64,000 nt of DNA from contig MWJO01000022.1 in the NCBI GenBank assembly GCA_002027195.1, forward strand, positions 28,105 to 92,104, given 5' to 3'. Positions 27,898-38,327 of this stretch are shown piece by piece (the stretch's first letter is position 1; each line of letters starts with the position of its first letter). Source of the DNA: Streptomyces sp. GKU 895. Its GTDB lineage: Bacteria; Actinomycetota; Actinomycetes; Streptomycetales; Streptomycetaceae. A model generated the notes under the pieces. It ran no database searches. It saw only the letters and a list, made by a program, of their open reading frames with translations, and had not been told where the DNA came from. A program made the translations under genes and the position numbers.

Positions 27898-30849
27898 ATG
27901 AGTCGAAGAGCGAGACCGATCCTCGCCGTTGGCGCACTCCTCCTGGGCGGCGCGGGCCTCGCGCCCCTCGCCCAGGCCGCGGAGAGCAGCGGCTCTCCCG
28001 GTCCCGACGAGATCAAGGTCTTCCGGGCCGACGTCACCAGCGCGCAGGTACCCCTGCTGCTGGCGGCCGGTCAGGACGGCCACGAACTGAGCGAGCAGGT
28101 CCCCGCCAAGGGCACCGCGACCGTCGAGGTCTACCTCACCGACAAACAGGCCGACAAGCTGGAGAAACAGGGCGTCGACCTCACCGAGCACACTCTCTCC
28201 GCCAAGGCCGAGGCCCGCGTCGAGGCCGCCGCCGAAGGCGTGTACCGCCCCTACAGCGGCAGCGGCGGCCTCAAGCAGGAGATCCTCGCCACCGCCCAGG
28301 CCAACCCGGGCCTCACCAAGGCCGTCTCCATCGGCAAGACGGTGAACGGGCAGGACATCCTCGCGCTCAAACTGACCAAGAACGCGAAGCAGACCAAGGA
28401 CGGCGGCAAGCCCGCCGTCCTCTACATGTCCAACCAGCACGCGCGCGAGTGGATCACTCCGGAGATGACGCGGCGCCTGCTGCACTACTACCTGGACCAC
28501 TACAAGACCGACAAGCGGATCAAGAAGATCGTCGACTCCACCGAACTGTGGTTCGTCCTCTCGGCCAACCCCGACGGCTACGACTACACGTTCACCGGCA
28601 CCGACCAGCGCCTGTGGCGCAAGAACCTCCGTGACAACAACGGCGACGGTTCCATCGCCATCGGTGACGGCGTCGACCTCAACCGCAACTTCGCCTACAA
28701 GTGGGGCTACGACAACGAGGGTTCGTCCCCCAACCCCACCAGCGAGACCTACCGCGGCACGGCACCGAGCTCCGAGCCCGAGACCAAGGCGCTCGACGCG
28801 TTCGAGAAGCGGATCGGCTTCACGTACGGCATCAACTACCACTCCGCCGCCGAACTCCTCCTCTACGGTGTCGGCTGGCAGGTGGCCACCGACACCCCGG
28901 ACGACGTCATGTACAAGGCGCTCGCCGGCACCCCCGACAACTCCGCGATCCCCGGCTACCGTCCGCAGGTCTCCTCGGAGCTCTACACCACCAACGGCGA
29001 GGCGGACGGCCACGCGTCGAACGTCAACGGCCTGGCGATGTACACGCCCGAGATGTCGACCTGCCAGACCGCCTCGGACCTCGACCCGAACGACCAGTGG
29101 AACGCGGCCGACTGCCAGTCGGTGTTCAACTTCCCCGACGACGAGAAGCTGATCCAGCAGGAGTTCGAGAAGAACATCCCGTTCGCGCTGTCCGTCGCCG
29201 AGTCGGCGAAGCAGCCCGACCAGCCGAAGTCCTCGCTCGGCCTGAAGGCCGCCGACTTCACCCCGAAGACCTTCGCCACGTCCTACTCGCGCGGCGCCGG
29301 CCAGGAGGTCTCCGCCGTCGTCCGCAGGGCCGTACGCGGCAAGGAGCTCAAGTACCGCGTCAACGGCGGCCATTCGCACGCCTTGCCGCTCCGCGCGTGG
29401 AAGGGCGGCGAGACGTACGGCGGTGAGGACAACCTCTACTTCGACGAGTACCGCGCCAAGGTCCCCGAAGGCGGTCCGGGCGACAAGGTCGAGGTGTGGT
29501 TCACCGGCTGGACGCCCGACAAGAAGCGCACCTCCAGCGAGCACTTCACCTACACGGTCGCCGAACGGCCGCGCGCGGACACCCTCGTGGTCGCCGAGGA
29601 GGGCGCGACCGCGACCCAGGCACAGACCTACGTCGACGCCCTGAAGGCCAACGGCCGCAAGGCGATCGTCTGGGACGTCGCCGCCCAGGGCGCGCCCGAC
29701 GCGCTCGGCGTGCTCGACCACTTCAAGACCGTCGTCCACTACACGGGCGCGAGCGTCCCCGGCAACGCCACCCAGCTCCAGCTGCGCGCCTTCCTCAACG
29801 AGGGCGGCAAGCTGATCGAGGCCGGTGAGCGGGCCGGCGGCAGCGTCGACCTCGGCGGGGGCACCCTGTCGAACGACTTCAGCCAGTACTACCTGGGCGC
29901 CTACACCCGCACCTCTCTGCCGAACGCCACCGCCTTCCAGGGCAGCGGCAAGCTCGCCGGAGCCGGCGCGGCCCTCGGCGCGGCGCCGGGCAACCCGCTC
30001 GACACCGCCGGGTCGTTCAGCGTCACCTCCGACAACCTGCCGGCCGCCACCTTCCCGCAGTTCGCCAGCGCGGGCGGGGGCAGCTACCCCGGCACGGTCA
30101 ACCCGTACGGCCCCTACGAAGGCGCCTCCATGGCCGCCGTCACGCACAGCGACTACGCCTGGAACCGCCTCACCCGCACCATCGACCTCACCAACGTGAC
30201 CGCCGCGCAGGCGCCCACGTTCCAGACCCGGATGCTGTGGAACACCGAGGAGGGCTACGACCACGCCGTCCTGGAGGCCCACACGGCCGGGGCCGACGAC
30301 TGGACGACCCTCCCGGACAAGAACGGCCAGACCAGCACCGCTGTACCCGCCGAGTGCGAGGCCGGGTACTTCATCGCTGCCCACCCCGCGCTCAAGCGGT
30401 ACCTCACCCTCGGCTCCGGCGGCTGCACCAACACCGGCACCAGCGGCCAGTGGAACAGCTTCACCGGGGCGTCGGCCGGGTGGCAGCAGGTCGCCTTCGA
30501 CCTGTCCGCCTACGCGGGCAAGAAGGTCGAGATCTCCATCAGCTACATCACCGACCCCGGCAGCGGCGGTCGCGGCGTCCTCGTCGACAACGCCTCCGTC
30601 GTCGTCACCGGCCAGGCCACCGAGACCGAGGGCTTCGAGACCTCGCTGGGTGCCTGGAGCGTCCCCGGACCGCCCGCGGGCAGCCCGGCGGTCGTCAAGG
30701 ACTGGGGACGCTCCGGTGAGCTGTTCAAGACGTACGGCGCGATCACCACGGACGACACCGTGCTGCTGGGCTTCGGCCTGGAGCACGTCACCGCGGCGGC
30801 CGACCGCACGGCACTGCTCGGAAAGGCGCTCGCCACGCTCAACGGATGA
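27898..30849 (+). CDS. secreted M14 zinc carboxypeptidase, large multidomain form
   Basis: A 983-residue exported protein. Signal peptide 'MSRRARPILAVGALLLGGAGLAPLAQA' ends near residue 27. A propeptide-like region (about 40-115) is followed by the M14 catalytic domain: zinc ligands H181 and E184 in 'NQHAREW', H315 in 'NYHSAAE', and the catalytic Glu about 385 in 'MYTPEMSTC'. The C-terminal 500 residues hold beta-rich domains, including a ThuA/gliding-type 'TLVVAEEGATATQAQTYVDALKANG' alpha/beta region and a jelly-roll-like 'WQQVAFDLSAYAGKKVEISISYITDPGSGGRGVLVDNASV' domain. It probably degrades extracellular peptides. ATG 27898 follows AAGGGGGGC; an in-frame ATG 27847 would spoil the signal peptide. 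Confidence 0.9.
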   Translation: MSRRARPILAVGALLLGGAGLAPLAQAAESSGSPGPDEIKVFRADVTSAQVPLLLAAGQDGHELSEQVPAKGTATVEVYLTDKQADKLEKQGVDLTEHTLSAKAEARVEAAAEGVYRPYSGSGGLKQEILATAQANPGLTKAVSIGKTVNGQDILALKLTKNAKQTKDGGKPAVLYMSNQHAREWITPEMTRRLLHYYLDHYKTDKRIKKIVDSTELWFVLSANPDGYDYTFTGTDQRLWRKNLRDNNGDGSIAIGDGVDLNRNFAYKWGYDNEGSSPNPTSETYRGTAPSSEPETKALDAFEKRIGFTYGINYHSAAELLLYGVGWQVATDTPDDVMYKALAGTPDNSAIPGYRPQVSSELYTTNGEADGHASNVNGLAMYTPEMSTCQTASDLDPNDQWNAADCQSVFNFPDDEKLIQQEFEKNIPFALSVAESAKQPDQPKSSLGLKAADFTPKTFATSYSRGAGQEVSAVVRRAVRGKELKYRVNGGHSHALPLRAWKGGETYGGEDNLYFDEYRAKVPEGGPGDKVEVWFTGWTPDKKRTSSEHFTYTVAERPRADTLVVAEEGATATQAQTYVDALKANGRKAIVWDVAAQGAPDALGVLDHFKTVVHYTGASVPGNATQLQLRAFLNEGGKLIEAGERAGGSVDLGGGTLSNDFSQYYLGAYTRTSLPNATAFQGSGKLAGAGAALGAAPGNPLDTAGSFSVTSDNLPAATFPQFASAGGGSYPGTVNPYGPYEGASMAAVTHSDYAWNRLTRTIDLTNVTAAQAPTFQTRMLWNTEEGYDHAVLEAHTAGADDWTTLPDKNGQTSTAVPAECEAGYFIAAHPALKRYLTLGSGGCTNTGTSGQWNSFTGASAGWQQVAFDLSAYAGKKVEISISYITDPGSGGRGVLVDNASVVVTGQATETEGFETSLGAWSVPGPPAGSPAVVKDWGRSGELFKTYGAITTDDTVLLGFGLEHVTAAADRTALLGKALATLNG

Positions 30850-30883
30850 GCGCGGACTAACACGTACGAGCGGGGAGTGCACT

Positions 30884-30897
30884 GGTCAACAGTGACC
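30884..30897. promoter_or_regulatory. GGTCA-N4-TGACC inverted repeat upstream of gap
   Basis: A perfect 5-bp inverted repeat with a 4-nt spacer (GGTCAACAGTGACC), about 205 nt before the gap start and just after the carboxypeptidase stop. Candidate operator; regulator unknown. Confidence 0.35.
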
Positions 30898-30942
30898 GAC
30901 TCTCCGTAGTCAATTCGAGCTATATGGCCTTTCGGCCCGGGC

Positions 30943-30970
30943 GTCCGTACCCCTACTGGCGGGTACGGAC
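30943..30970. terminator. 10-bp perfect hairpin between the M14 gene and gap
   Basis: GTCCGTACCC/GGGTACGGAC with an 8-nt loop, without a T run. Probably the terminator of the carboxypeptidase gene; a leader hairpin of gap is the alternative. Confidence 0.5.
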
Positions 30971-31076
30971 CGCCTGCCCGTGTATGCGGCATCTCGATGT
31001 CACCGACGAGGCGTCGGAGAGGTAGGGTCGTAGGCGGTCGGGGACATCCCAAACAGAGCTCGCCGGCACCGCATAG

Positions 31077-32114
<1,038 letters not shown>

Positions 32115-32144
32115 TCGACAGAGCAGGCAGCTTGATGTGAGTGC

Positions 32145-32182
32145 AGGGCTCGGGCAGCGCGAGGGCGCGTTGTCCGAGCCCT
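32145..32182 (+). terminator. hairpin between gap and pgk
   Basis: AGGGCTCGG (32145-32153) pairs with CCGAGCCCT (32174-32182) around a GC-rich loop of 20 nt. It may be a partial terminator or mRNA-processing stem that lowers pgk relative to gap. Confidence 0.6.
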
Positions 32183-32236
32183 CGCTCATGTGATCAGCTT
32201 TCCTACGAGCCAGAGCCCTCTCCAGGAGTCCCCTAT

Positions 32237-33447
32237 ATGAAGACGATCGACGAACTTCTCGCCGAAGGCGTCGCAGGCAAGCGGGTCTTCGTCCGCGCCG
32301 ACCTCAACGTGCCGCTGGACGGCACCACCATCACCGACGACGGCCGTATCCGCGCGGTGCTGCCCACCGTCAAGGCGCTGGCCGAGGCCGGCGCCCGCGT
32401 GGTCGTCGCCTCGCACCTGGGCCGCCCCAAGGGTGCCCCGGACCCGGTGTTCTCCCTCGCCCCGGCCGCCGCCCGCCTCGGTGAACTCCTCGGCGCCGAC
32501 GTCGCCTTCGCGACCGACACGGTCGCGAGTCCGCCACGGCCACCGTCGCCGGCCTCGCCGACGGCCAGGTCGCGGTCGTCGAGAACCTCCGCTTCAACGC
32601 CGGCGAGACCTCCAAGGACGACGCCGAGCGCGCCGCCTTCGCCGACCAGCTCGCCGCCCTCGCCGACGTCTACGTCGGTGACGGCTTCGGCGCGGTGCAC
32701 CGCAAGCACGCCTCGGTCTTCGACCTCCCGGCCAAGCTGCCGCACTACGCCGGCTACCTCATCGCCACCGAGGTCGGCGTCCTGAAGAAGCTCACCGAGG
32801 ACGTCCAGCGGCCCTACGCCGTGGCGCTCGGCGGCTCCAAGGTCTCCGACAAGCTGGCCGTCATCGACCAGCTCCTCGGCAAGGCCGACCGCATCCTCAT
32901 CGGCGGCGGCATGGCCTTCACCTTCCTCAAGGCCCAGGGCCACGAGGTCGGCACCTCCCTCCTTCAGGAGGACCAGATCCCGGCCGTCACCGAGTACCTG
33001 GAGCGCGCCGAGAATCTCGGCGTCGAGCTGGTCCTCCCGATCGACGTCGTGGTCTCCCCGGGCTTCCCGGACCTGAAGGCCAAGGCGGCCACCGAGCACA
33101 CCGCCGTCGACGCGGACAAGATGCCCGAGGGCCAGCTCGGCCTCGACATCGGCCCGAAGACCGGTGAGCTGTACGCGAGCAAGCTCGCCGACGCCAAGAC
33201 CGTGTTCTGGAACGGCCCCATGGGCGTCTTCGAGCACCCCGACTACGCCGAGGGCACCAGGGCGGTCGCCCAGGCCCTCATCGACTCGGACGGTTTCACC
33301 GTCGTCGGCGGCGGAGACTCCGCCGCCGCCGTGCGCACGCTCGGCTTCGACGAGAACGCGTTCGGCCACATCTCGACCGGCGGCGGCGCCTCCCTCGAAT
33401 ACCTCGAGGGCAAGACGCTCCCCGGCCTCGCCGCACTGGAGGACTGA
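32237..33447 (+). CDS. pgk: phosphoglycerate kinase, one frameshift
   Basis: About 403 residues after correction. '[28 protein letters not shown]' holds the substrate-binding RxDxNVP motif and 'SHLGRPKG' follows. The frame breaks near 32525, where one G is missing (GTCGCGAG for GTCGGCGAG). The second frame continues '[11 protein letters not shown]', '[20 protein letters not shown]', '[16 protein letters not shown]', '[17 protein letters not shown]' and the nucleotide-binding '[11 protein letters not shown]' with '[23 protein letters not shown]'. Pgk is essential in normal growth, which supports a sequencing error. The tpiA ATG starts 6 nt after its stop. Confidence 0.95.
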
Positions 33448-33453
33448 CCCCGC

Positions 33454-34230
33454 ATGACCACTCGCACGCCGATCATGGCGGGTAACTGGAAGATGAACCT
33501 CAACCACCTCGAGGCCATCGCACACGTCCAGAAGCTCGCTTTCGCCCTGGCCGACAAGGACTACGAGGCCGTCGAGGTCGCCGTCCTGCCGCCCTTCACC
33601 GACCTGCGCTCCGTGCAGACCCTGGTCGACGGCGACAAGCTCAAGATCAAGTACGGCGCCCAGGACCTCTCGGCCCACGACTCCGGCGCCTACACCGGCG
33701 AGATCTCCGGGGCGATGCTGGCCAAGCTGAAGTGCACGTACGTGGCCGTCGGCCACTCCGAGCGCCGCCAGTACCACGCCGAGACCGACGAGATCGTCAA
33801 CGCCAAGGTCAAGGCCGCCTACAAGCACGGCCTGACCCCGATCCTGTGCGTCGGCGAGGAGCTGGACGTCCGCGAGGCGGGCAACCACGTCTCCCACACC
33901 CTCGCCCAGGTCGAGGGCGGTCTGAAGGACCTCCCGGCCGAACAGGCCGAGTCCGTCGTGATCGCCTACGAGCCCGTGTGGGCCATCGGCACCGGCAAGG
34001 TCTGCGGCGCCGAGGACGCCCAGGAGGTCTGCGCCGCCATCCGCGGCAAGATCGCCGAGCTCTACACGCAGGAGCTGGCCGACCAGGTCCGCATCCAGTA
34101 CGGCGGCTCCGTGAAGTCCGGCAACGTCGCCGAGATCATGGCGCAGGCCGACATCGACGGGGCGCTCGTGGGCGGTGCGTCGCTCGACGCCGACGAGTTC
34201 GTCAAGATCGTGCGCTTCCGCGACCAGTAA
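33454..34230 (+). CDS. tpiA: triosephosphate isomerase
   Basis: A 258-residue TIM-barrel enzyme interconverting DHAP and GAP. '[15 protein letters not shown]' carries the catalytic Lys (NWKMN), '[18 protein letters not shown]' the electrophilic His, and '[16 protein letters not shown]' the catalytic Glu and flexible loop 6. '[39 protein letters not shown]' forms the phosphate-binding end. It follows pgk with 6 nt between them and is followed by a perfect terminator, so it ends the glycolytic operon. Confidence 0.98.
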   Translation: MTTRTPIMAGNWKMNLNHLEAIAHVQKLAFALADKDYEAVEVAVLPPFTDLRSVQTLVDGDKLKIKYGAQDLSAHDSGAYTGEISGAMLAKLKCTYVAVGHSERRQYHAETDEIVNAKVKAAYKHGLTPILCVGEELDVREAGNHVSHTLAQVEGGLKDLPAEQAESVVIAYEPVWAIGTGKVCGAEDAQEVCAAIRGKIAELYTQELADQVRIQYGGSVKSGNVAEIMAQADIDGALVGGASLDADEFVKIVRFRDQ

Positions 34231-34264
34231 GTATGCGGTAGCGGCGATCCGTCGTACCCTTGCG

Positions 34265-34290
34265 GGGGCACAGCCCGGTGGCTGTGCCCC
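34265..34290 (+). terminator. terminator after tpiA
   Basis: Perfect 11-bp stem GGGGCACAGCC/GGCTGTGCCCC with a 4-nt loop, followed by TGT. It separates the glycolytic operon from secG. Confidence 0.85.
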
Positions 34291-34326
34291 TGTCGTCCGT
34301 CCAGATCCGAGGAAGTTGGTCCAGCC

Positions 34327-34563
34327 GTGGTTATGGGGTTCTCGATCGCCCTGATCGTCTTCAGCGCGCTGATGATGCTGCTGGTGCTGATGCACAAGGG
34401 CAAGGGTGGCGGCCTCTCCGACATGTTCGGCGGCGGCATGCAGTCGTCCGTCGGCGGTTCCTCCGTCGCCGAGCGCAACCTCGACCGGATCACCATCGTG
34501 GTCGGTCTGCTCTGGTTCGCGTGCATCATCGTGCTCGGTCTCCTGATGAAGACGAACAACTGA
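34327..34563 (+). CDS. secG: protein-export membrane protein SecG
   Basis: A 78-residue protein with two transmembrane helices (about 3-22 and 54-74) joined by a glycine-rich cytoplasmic loop 'HKGKGGGLSDMFGGGMQSSVGG', the typical SecG layout. It is the accessory subunit of the SecYEG translocon and aids SecA-driven export. The GTG start is preceded by 'gaggaagttggtcc'. It is commonly found after tpiA in actinobacteria, as here. Confidence 0.95.
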   Translation: MVMGFSIALIVFSALMMLLVLMHKGKGGGLSDMFGGGMQSSVGGSSVAERNLDRITIVVGLLWFACIIVLGLLMKTNN

Positions 34564-34762
34564 CCGCCTCGCACATTCCGTACGTAAGGCCCCATGTTCG
34601 GTACGCGCTCCTGAGCGCGGCCTATCATGGGGCTTGCGTCTAGATGTGGGGGCTGTAACTCCAATCACTGGACGCGCGTTGGGCCTTACGTAGACTGAGG
34701 CGCTCGCAACGAAGCGAAACGCCGACTCGCTTCGCGGCACCATCACGCAGGGAGTTACGACC

Positions 34763-35098
34763 GTGGCAAGTGGCAACGCGATCCGTGGAAGCCGGGTCGG
34801 GGCGGGGCCGATGGGCGAGGCCGAGCGGGGCGAGTCCGCGCCCCGACTGCGCATCTCCTTCTGGTGCTCCAACGGGCACGAGACGCAGCCCAGCTTCGCC
34901 AGCGACGCGCAGGTTCCCGAAACCTGGGACTGCCCGCGCTGCGGCTTCCCCGCCGGACAGGACCGGGACAACCCGCCGGACCCGCCGCGTACCGAGCCGT
35001 ACAAGACGCACCTCGCGTACGTACGGGAGCGGCGCAGCGACGCGGACGGCGAGGCGATCCTCGCCGAGGCGCTCGCCAAACTGCGGGGCGAGATCTAG
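34763..35098 (+). CDS. rbpA: RNA polymerase-binding protein RbpA
   Basis: An actinobacterial transcription factor that binds the principal sigma factor and RNA polymerase and stabilises the open complex. The 111-residue protein has a disordered N-terminal tail, a central core domain with Zn-type cysteines ('FWCSNGHETQPSFA', 'WDCPRCGFPAG'), a basic linker and a C-terminal sigma-interacting helix ('RRSDADGEAILAEALAKLRGEI'). The GTG start follows GGGAG. The family's rbpA genes are often under SigR control, but I do not see a convincing GGAAT-N18-GTT promoter here. A hairpin terminator follows. Confidence 0.96.
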   Translation: MASGNAIRGSRVGAGPMGEAERGESAPRLRISFWCSNGHETQPSFASDAQVPETWDCPRCGFPAGQDRDNPPDPPRTEPYKTHLAYVRERRSDADGEAILAEALAKLRGEI

Positions 35099-35108
35099 AA
35101 GTTGATGA

Positions 35109-35138
35109 CCGGCCGGGTACCGAGAGGTGCCTGGCCGG
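35109..35138 (+). terminator. terminator after rbpA
   Basis: CCGGCC-rich stem of 13 pairs (two G-U) with a GAGA tetraloop, followed by GAGGTGTTTT. Ends rbpA before the next promoter. Confidence 0.65.
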
Positions 35139-35165
35139 AGGTGTTTTGACGCCGGGAGCCCCCGG

Positions 35166-35174
35166 TTATCCACA
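35166..35174 (+). promoter_or_regulatory. perfect DnaA box
   Basis: TTATCCACA, an exact DnaA-box consensus, just upstream of the damage-type promoter of the MFS gene. A single box; not an origin. Confidence 0.5.
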
Positions 35175-35185
35175 GGCCCACCACG

Positions 35186-35208
35186 TTGTCAGTGGTGGCC
35201 TCTACGGT
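35186..35208 (+). promoter_or_regulatory. RecA-independent DNA-damage promoter (PafBC type) of the MFS gene
   Basis: TTGTCAGTG (35186-35194), 8 nt, then TACGGT (35203-35208). Exact match to TTGTCRGTG-N8-TAnnnT. The -35 block lies within an inverted repeat CCACCAC/GTGGTGG (35178-35198). Predicted transcription start is near 35215. Confidence 0.72.
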
Positions 35209-35249
35209 TTGTGCATCGCTTCGGTGCAGGTGAATCGTGAGGGGGAGCT

Positions 35250-36519
35250 GTGGCGACGGTCGAGGCTGCGGGCGTGCGTGCGCCCGCGTGGCGCGGGGGT
35301 TCGGGAGGCTGTGGAGTGCCGCGGTGCTCTCCAGCTTCGGAGACGCGCTGCGTACGGCGGCGCTGCCCCTGCTGGCCACCGCCCTGACCGACGAGCCCCT
35401 GGCGATAGCGGCGGTCACCGCCTGTGGCTATCTGCCCTGGCTGGTCTTCGGACTGCTCGGCGGCGCCGTCGCCGACCGCGTGGACCAGCGGCGCGCGATG
35501 TGGACGGTGGACGCCCTGCGCGGTCTGCTCGTCGCCTGCTTCGCGGTCGCCGTCGGCCTCGGCCACGCCTCCATCGGCCTGCTGATCGCGCTCGCCTTCG
35601 CGCTGACCACGTTCCAGACCCTCTTCGACAACGCCTCCACCGCCCTGCTGCCGTCCCTGGTCGACGACGACGCCCTCGGCAGCGCCAACGCCCGGCTGAT
35701 GACCGGGCAGAGGATCGCGGGCGGACTGCTGGGCGCCCCCGTCGTCCCGCTGCTGCTCGCGGGCGGCGCCGCACTGCCCTTCGCGGCCGACGCGGCGACC
35801 TTCCTGCTGGCCGCCGCCCCTGGTGGCCTCACTCCGGCCGGCGTCCCCCGCCCGGGGGCCCGGACCGGCGGGCAGCACCCTGCGCCGGGAGATCGCCGAG
35901 GGGCCTGCGCGCCCTCGCCCGCGACCGTGCCCTGCGGGGGCTGTGCGCCGCCACCGCCCTGTGCAACATCGGCGTGGGCGCCCTCATCGCCACCATGGTG
36001 CTGCTGGTGACCGGCTGGCTGGACGCGGGCCACACCGGGTTCGTGGTGGCGACGACCGCCTACACCGTCGGCTCGCTGGCCGGTGGAGCGGTCAACCGGC
36101 TGCTCGTCTCCCGGGTGGGCCGGGTGCGGGCGGTACTGCTCGCGGGGAGCGCGCAGATCGGCGCCCTGGTCGTCATGGGGACGGTCCGCAGTCTGCTCGC
36201 GCTGGTCGCCGCGATGGCCCTGTTCGGGCTCATGGGCATGGTGTGGAACGTGAACACCACGACCCTCATGCAGCAGCGCAGCCCCGCCGACATGCTGGGC
36301 CGGGTCAGCTCCGCCTTCCGGACCCTGGGCGTGGCCGGGGCGCCCGTAGGAGCCCTGCTGGGCGGCGCCGTCGCCACGGCCTGGGGACTCAACACCCCGG
36401 CGCTGCTCGCCGCCGCGTTCTTCACGCTGTCGGTCGCCTCGTTGATACCGGCGTTCAAGCGGGACGTACCTGTTGTTGCACCGCAGGACAGCGCCACGAC
36501 AGCTCACGTCACCCGCTGA
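35250..36519 (+). CDS. MFS transporter (drug-efflux type), three frameshifts
   Basis: After correcting a missing G near 35298 and extra C bases near 35820 and 35902, the protein is about 420 residues with 12 membrane helices. It starts 'MATVEAAGVRAPAWRG' then 'FGRLWSAAVLSSFGDALRTAALPLLATALT'. The loop 2-3 motif is 'GGAVADRVDQRR', 'NASTALLPSLVDDDALGSANARL' is typical of the macrolide-efflux (MefA/EntS-like) MFS group, and the C-terminal half is 'FKLLRSL'-type helices ending near 'SLIPAFKRDV'. The GTG at 35250 follows GGGGGAG. The exact DNA-damage promoter consensus upstream suggests damage-inducible efflux. Substrate unknown. Confidence 0.8.
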
Positions 36520-36572
36520 TCAACTAGGTTGGACCAGCTGGGACAGGCACGAAAAGAAGGCGGAAGTCGGAC

Positions 36573-38225
36573 ATGAACGCAGACGGCCGTACCAGGCTCA
36601 ACCAGACGCCCGAGTGGACCGCTCTGGCCAAGCATCGTGAGGAACTCGGCGAGGTGCGGCTGCGCGAGCTGTTCGCCGCCGACCCCGGGCGCGGCACCGG
36701 CTACACGGCGCGGGTGGGCGACCTGCACATCGACTACTCCAAGCACCTGGTCACCGACGAGACCCTGCGGCTGCTGCGTGAACTGGCCACCGCGACGGAC
36801 GTGTTCGGGCTGCGGGACGCCATGTTCCGCGGCGAGAAGATCAACCTCACCGAGGACCGGGCGGTCCTGCACACCGCGCTGCGGGCGTCGCGGGACGCGG
36901 TCGTGAAGGTCGACGGGGAGAACGTCGTGCCGCAGGTGCACGCCGTCCTCGACAAGATGGCCGGCTTCGCCGACCGGGTCCGCTCCGGCGAGTGGACGGG
37001 TCACACCGGCAAGCGGATCAGGAACGTCGTCAACATCGGCATCGGCGGCTCCGACCTCGGGCCGGCGATGGCGTACGAGGTGCTGCGCGCCTACACCGAC
37101 CGCGACCTCACCGTCCGTTTCGTGTCGAACGTCGACGGTGCCGACCTGCACGAGGCCACTCGCGACCTGGACGCGGCGGAGACGCTGTTCGTCATCGCCT
37201 CCAAGACCTTCACCACCATCGAGACCATCACCAACGCCACCTCGGCGCGCGCGTGGCTGCTCGGTGAGCTGAAGGCCGGTCAGGAAGCCGTAGCCAAGCA
37301 CTTCGTGGCGCTGTTGACCAACGCGGGGAAGGTCGCCGACTTCGGCATCGACACGGCCAACATGTTCGAGTTCTGGGACTGGGTCGGCGGGCGGTACTCC
37401 TACGACTCGGCGATCGGCCTGTCGCTGATGATCGCCATCGGCCCGGACCGCTTCCGGGAGATGCTCGACGGCTTCCGTATCGTCGACGAGCACTTCCGCA
37501 CCGCCCCCGCCGAGGCCAACGTGCCGCTGCTGCTAGGCCTGTTGGGCATCTGGTACGGCAACTTCCACGACGCGCAGTCGCACGCGGTGCTGCCGTACAG
37601 CCACTACCTGTCCAAGTTCACCGCCTACTTGCAGCAGCTGGACATGGAGTCCAACGGCAAGTCGGTGCAGCGCGACGGCCGGCCCGTGGACTGGCAGACC
37701 GGCCCGGTGGTGTGGGGCACGCCCGGCACCAACGGGCAGCACGCGTACTACCAGTTGATCCACCAGGGGACGAAGGTCATCCCGGCGGACTTCATCGGCT
37801 TCGCCGAGCCGGTGGCCGAGCTCAGCGAGGGGCTGAAGGCGCAGCACGACCTGCTGATGGCCAACTTCTTCGCCCAGACACAGGCGTTGGCCTTCGGCAA
37901 GACGCCGGAGGAGGTGCGGGCCGAGGGAGTGCCGGAGGAACTGGTGGCCCACAAGACGTTCAAGGGCAACCACCCGACGACGACGATCCTCGCCAAGGAG
38001 CTCACGCCGTCGGTGCTCGGGCAGCTGATCGCGCTGTACGAGCACAAGGTGTTCGTGCAGGGTGCCGTCTGGAACATCGACTCCTTCGACCAGTGGGGTG
38101 TCGAGCTGGGCAAGGTGCTCGCCAAGCGGGTCGAACCCGCGCTGACCGAGGGCGCGGACGTGCCGGGGCTGGACACCTCGACGCAGGCGTTGGTCGCCAA
38201 GTACCGCGAGCTGCGCGGTCGGTGA
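36573..38225 (+). CDS. pgi: glucose-6-phosphate isomerase
   Basis: A 550-residue cytosolic enzyme linking glucose-6-P and fructose-6-P. PGI signatures are seen: '[18 protein letters not shown]', '[36 protein letters not shown]', '[17 protein letters not shown]', '[22 protein letters not shown]' and '[29 protein letters not shown]', followed by '[10 protein letters not shown]'. Length is normal for the bacterial family. It lies on the plus strand between the MFS gene and a membrane protein, close to the leftward pentose-phosphate cluster that uses the same hexose-phosphate pool. Confidence 0.98.
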   Translation: MNADGRTRLNQTPEWTALAKHREELGEVRLRELFAADPGRGTGYTARVGDLHIDYSKHLVTDETLRLLRELATATDVFGLRDAMFRGEKINLTEDRAVLHTALRASRDAVVKVDGENVVPQVHAVLDKMAGFADRVRSGEWTGHTGKRIRNVVNIGIGGSDLGPAMAYEVLRAYTDRDLTVRFVSNVDGADLHEATRDLDAAETLFVIASKTFTTIETITNATSARAWLLGELKAGQEAVAKHFVALLTNAGKVADFGIDTANMFEFWDWVGGRYSYDSAIGLSLMIAIGPDRFREMLDGFRIVDEHFRTAPAEANVPLLLGLLGIWYGNFHDAQSHAVLPYSHYLSKFTAYLQQLDMESNGKSVQRDGRPVDWQTGPVVWGTPGTNGQHAYYQLIHQGTKVIPADFIGFAEPVAELSEGLKAQHDLLMANFFAQTQALAFGKTPEEVRAEGVPEELVAHKTFKGNHPTTTILAKELTPSVLGQLIALYEHKVFVQGAVWNIDSFDQWGVELGKVLAKRVEPALTEGADVPGLDTSTQALVAKYRELRGR

Positions 38226-38246
38226 TCGCCGCGGATGTCTCGATGC

Positions 38247-38280
38247 GGGAAAGCGGGCGGTGCGCGGACGTCCGCTTCCC
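38247..38280 (+). terminator. hairpin after pgi
   Basis: GGGAAAGCGGGC (38247-38258) pairs, with one bulge, to GTCCGCTTCCC (38270-38280). A TAGAAT sequence just after it (38282-38287) could be the -10 of the next gene. Confidence 0.5.
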
Positions 38281-38327
38281 GTAGAATCCCCGACGATCAT
38301 GGAGGCCATGGCTCGGGGGAGTGCAAA

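Noticed and set aside
27835..30882. A 1015-residue open frame on the minus strand
   Set aside because: Antisense shadow of the M14 peptidase gene. Composition is Gly/Val/Asp-biased, without signal peptide or motif.
34564..34762. A SigR promoter (GGAAT-N18-GTT) before rbpA
   Set aside because: I looked for it because rbpA genes are often SigR targets. No convincing match was found in the 199-nt region.
35166..35174. The DnaA box as part of a replication origin
   Set aside because: Only one box is present, without dnaA/dnaN or an AT-rich region. At most it is a regulatory site.
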